Source: JBBIRM01 sp037441765
GTDB lineage: Bacteria > Desulfobacterota > BSN033 > UBA1163
Direction: 5' to 3'
NCBI GenBank assembly: GCA_037441765.1
Contig: JBBIRM010000144.1
Coordinates: forward strand, 1-7,481
Length of the DNA: 7,481 bases
A program made the translations under genes and the position numbers. Below are positions 5,664 to 7,481 of this stretch, one piece after another (position 1 is the first letter of the stretch; each line of letters starts with the position of its first letter). The notes beneath the pieces were generated by a model. It worked only from the letters and a program-made list of their open reading frames with translations. It made no database searches and was not told the DNA's origin.

Positions 5664-6926
5664 ATGGATTGGGGTATGCGATTTATTGCTGATTTTCATA
5701 TTCATTCCAAATACAGCCGAGCGACCAGTAAAGAGATGGAGGTTGAAACCCTTGCACGGTGGGCAAAGAAAAAGGGAATCACACTTCTTGGCACAGGCGA
5801 TTTTACCCATCCGACCTATTTCGTCGAACTTCGATCAAAACTTAAGCCCTCTGGAAATGGACTTTTCCAATTAAAAAAAGGAGATCATGGAGTCCACTAT
5901 ATGTTGACCACCGAGGTTAGTAATATCTACACACAGAATGGAAGGGTAAGAAGAATCCACCATCTTATCTTTGCCCCAGGTTTTGAAGTGGCTGAGACCA
6001 TTCGGTCAAAATTTGGTAATCTCGGGAAGCTCTCATCCGACGGGAGGCCTATTTTCAATTTTTCCTCAAAAGAGTTATTGAAAATGATTCTTGATATATC
6101 CCCCGATTGTTTGGTCATTCCCGCCCATGCTTGGACGCCATGGTTTTCGATATTCGGAGCCAATTCAGGATTCGATTCGATTGAAGAATGTTTTGGAGAA
6201 CTATCCAAATATATCTATGCCATTGAAACAGGCCTCTCCTCCGATCCAGAAATGAATTGGAGACTCTCTGCCCTTGACCCTATAACGTTGATCTCCAATT
6301 CGGATGCCCACTCCCCTAACCGAATTGGAAGGGAGGCCAATGCTTTTGATTGCGAACTGGATTATAAAGAGATCATCGATGCCATTCGAAAGAAGGATCG
6401 TAAAAAAATTCTTTACACCATAGAGTTCTTTCCTGAAGAGGGGAAATACCATTTCGATGGTCACAGGCAATGCGGGGTGATATTTTCTCCTAAGGAAACA
6501 AGGACCAATCAGTATCTCTGCCCGAAATGTCACAAGAGGCTGACCGTTGGGGTGATGCATCGGGTTGAGGAACTTTCAGATAGACCAGAGGGCTTTATCC
6601 CGAGAAATGCTATACCTTCCATTCATTTGATCCCTCTGGAGGAGATCCTCGCAGAGGCGATGGGCTATCGGATAGGGACGAAAGCAGTGGAGACTGAATA
6701 TGATAGATTGACAGAGCGAGGAGGTTCTGAATTTCATATCCTCCTCGATGCTACTCCAGAAGAATTGGCTACTTTTGTTCCCCTGAAAATTCTGGAGGGT
6801 ATCATTCGGATGAGGAAGGGTAGGGTTTCAATCATTCCAGGTCATGATGGGGTTTACGGGAAGATTTCGCTCTTTCCCGAGAAAAAGGAAGAAGGGGAAT
6901 CGGAAGAGCAACTAAAATTATTTTAG
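5664..6926 (+). CDS. Endonuclease Q homologue (PHP-domain DNA repair nuclease)
   Basis: EndoQ enzymes, described from Thermococcales, methanogens and some bacteria, nick DNA 5' of uracil, hypoxanthine, xanthine and abasic sites. This 420-residue protein is close to the archaeal length. The PHP-domain metal ligands are visible: DFHIHS (H12, H14), GTGDFTHP (D46), E84 in TTEVS, H99-H100, H155 in PAHAW, and D214/H216 in SNSDAHS. A zinc-binding insert follows, with H267, C270, C286 and C289 (CPKC), then LTVGVMHRVEELSDRPEG, and a C-terminal part with GRVSIIPGHDGVYGKI. The last five residues, QLKLF (416-420), match the bacterial beta-clamp binding consensus QL(S/D)LF. ATG 5676, directly before RFIADFHIHS, fits archaeal N-termini better than ATG 5664; neither has a clear RBS. 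Automatic pipelines sometimes mislabel this family as UvrD-like helicase, but no helicase motif is present. It follows the DUF763 gene by 36 bases and is probably co-transcribed. Confidence 0.9.
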   Translation: MDWGMRFIADFHIHSKYSRATSKEMEVETLARWAKKKGITLLGTGDFTHPTYFVELRSKLKPSGNGLFQLKKGDHGVHYMLTTEVSNIYTQNGRVRRIHHLIFAPGFEVAETIRSKFGNLGKLSSDGRPIFNFSSKELLKMILDISPDCLVIPAHAWTPWFSIFGANSGFDSIEECFGELSKYIYAIETGLSSDPEMNWRLSALDPITLISNSDAHSPNRIGREANAFDCELDYKEIIDAIRKKDRKKILYTIEFFPEEGKYHFDGHRQCGVIFSPKETRTNQYLCPKCHKRLTVGVMHRVEELSDRPEGFIPRNAIPSIHLIPLEEILAEAMGYRIGTKAVETEYDRLTERGGSEFHILLDATPEELATFVPLKILEGIIRMRKGRVSIIPGHDGVYGKISLFPEKKEEGESEEQLKLF

Positions 6927-6938
6927 ATTAAGGCTTTT
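6912..6938 (+). terminator. A/T-rich palindrome at EndoQ stop followed by T run
   Basis: CTAAAA (6912-6917), loop TTA, and TTTTAG (6921-6926) form a perfect 6-bp hairpin. It encodes the end of the clamp-like tail and includes the TAG stop. Seven bases later is a run of five T (6934-6938). The stem is A/T-rich and the T run is not directly attached, so termination here is only possible, not likely. Confidence 0.22.
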
Positions 6939-6990
6939 TCACCCTACTTACACAGTTCATAAATTCATTCTCAATACCTTTTTCAGAACA

Positions 6991-7018
6991 CTGATTTATT
7001 TTTTAACCTTAGAATCAG
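6991..7018. repeat. Inverted repeat CTGATT/AATCAG upstream of the DUF72 gene
   Basis: CTGATT (6991-6996) and AATCAG (7013-7018) are perfect complements separated by 16 A/T-rich bases that include six T in a row. It lies 23 bases upstream of the DUF72 start in a 115-base gap. It could be an operator or a hairpin. A 6-bp arm in A/T-rich sequence can also arise by chance. Confidence 0.25.
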
Positions 7019-7041
7019 GAATTTTAAACTTTGTTTGGATT

Positions 7042-7481
7042 ATGATCAAGGTGGGTTGCTGTGGTTTTCCCGTTAAAAGGGAAATTTACTGCCGGAATTT
7101 CCAGGTGGTGGAAATCCAACAGACCTTCTATCAACTCCCCCTACTCCGCACAGGGAAACTATGGAGAGAAGATGCCCCTTCGGATTTTGAATTTACAATG
7201 AAGGCCTGGCAACTCATCACACATGAACCTTCCAGCCCCACCTATCGAAGATTGAGATTGAAGATCCCTGAAAAGAAGAAAAAGGCTTACGGTTTATTTA
7301 AATGGACAGAAGAGGTGGAGGAGGCGTGGCTTAAAACAAAAGAGTTTGCCTTAACATTGGGGGTTGAGAAGATCCTTTTTCAATCACCTGCAAGTTTTTA
7401 CCCGTCGGATGAGCATATAGAAAACCTGAGGCAGTTTTTTAAAAAAATAGACAGAGGGTCTTTTACACTCATCTGGGAGCC
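7042..7481 (+). CDS. DUF72 (YecE-like) protein, 3' end outside the window
   Basis: The frame from ATG 7042 stays open for 146 codons to the window edge. DUF72 proteins have a TIM-barrel fold and no firmly established reaction. The N-terminal half visible here shows IKVGCCGFPV (2-11), then VVEIQQTFYQLP (the family's VE-x-x-TFY-x-P motif) and FEFTMKAWQLITHEPSSPTYRRL. The last of these contains the conserved KAWQ-x-ITH strand and the SPTYR extension that I associate with the archaeal-type branch of the family. The members are usually about 240-300 residues, so roughly half is missing. There is no good Shine-Dalgarno: a TTGGA is only 3 bases before the ATG. The start is supported by the family's beginning at this motif. 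It follows EndoQ by 115 bases with an inverted repeat between, so it may have its own promoter. Family membership is confident, function unknown. Confidence 0.87.
   Translation, partial: MIKVGCCGFPVKREIYCRNFQVVEIQQTFYQLPLLRTGKLWREDAPSDFEFTMKAWQLITHEPSSPTYRRLRLKIPEKKKKAYGLFKWTEEVEEAWLKTKEFALTLGVEKILFQSPASFYPSDEHIENLRQFFKKIDRGSFTLIWE

Noticed and set aside
5590..5874. A + strand frame with a hydrophobic stretch (ILISWIGVCDLLLIFIFI) spanning the DUF763-EndoQ junction
   Set aside because: It looks like a membrane segment but arises from reading the EndoQ start region out of frame. It would overlap the conserved PHP motif of EndoQ and the end of DUF763.
6201..6560. Minus-strand open frame of 119 codons
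   Set aside because: It is antisense to the EndoQ metal-binding region; no domain recognised.

Overview
The window is a gene-dense piece of a bacterial chromosome. All eight complete or partial genes lie on the + strand. A GT9 (heptosyltransferase-type) glycosyltransferase points to an LPS-type cell envelope. A DUF763 protein, an endonuclease Q-type PHP nuclease and a DUF72 protein of archaeal style are families that I associate with archaea and with anaerobic or thermophilic bacteria. Together this suggests an anaerobic Gram-negative-type bacterium, for example from Desulfobacterota or a related uncultured phylum. No rRNA or marker gene is present, so the placement is inference only.

Left block (42-3170) reads as one transcription unit: a receiver-only response regulator, a small BON-like protein, an eight-repeat TPR protein, a GT9 glycosyltransferase and an 84-residue EF-Tu domain-II-like beta-barrel protein. 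Two junctions overlap (29 and 23 bases) and the other two gaps are short (37 and 15 bases). Most starts here have purine-rich Shine-Dalgarno sequences. A 106-base gap (3171-3276) follows. It holds a weak terminator-like hairpin and a second, stronger hairpin with no T tract.

Middle (3277-4419) is a PflA/AmmeMemoRadiSam-related radical SAM enzyme with an unusually cysteine-rich N-terminus. A 134-base gap follows with no convincing gene.

Right block (4554-6926) pairs a DUF763 protein with a helix-hairpin-helix motif and an endonuclease Q homologue. EndoQ enzymes nick DNA 5' of deaminated bases and abasic sites. This homologue ends in QLKLF, a near-perfect bacterial sliding-clamp binding motif. 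That is the most interesting signal in the window, because archaeal EndoQ works with PCNA and the bacterial protein appears to carry the matching bacterial adaptor. The adjacency of DUF763 makes a shared role in base-damage repair plausible. From 7042 a DUF72 (YecE-like) gene runs off the right edge.

No tRNA, rRNA, CRISPR array, insertion sequence or phage gene was seen.
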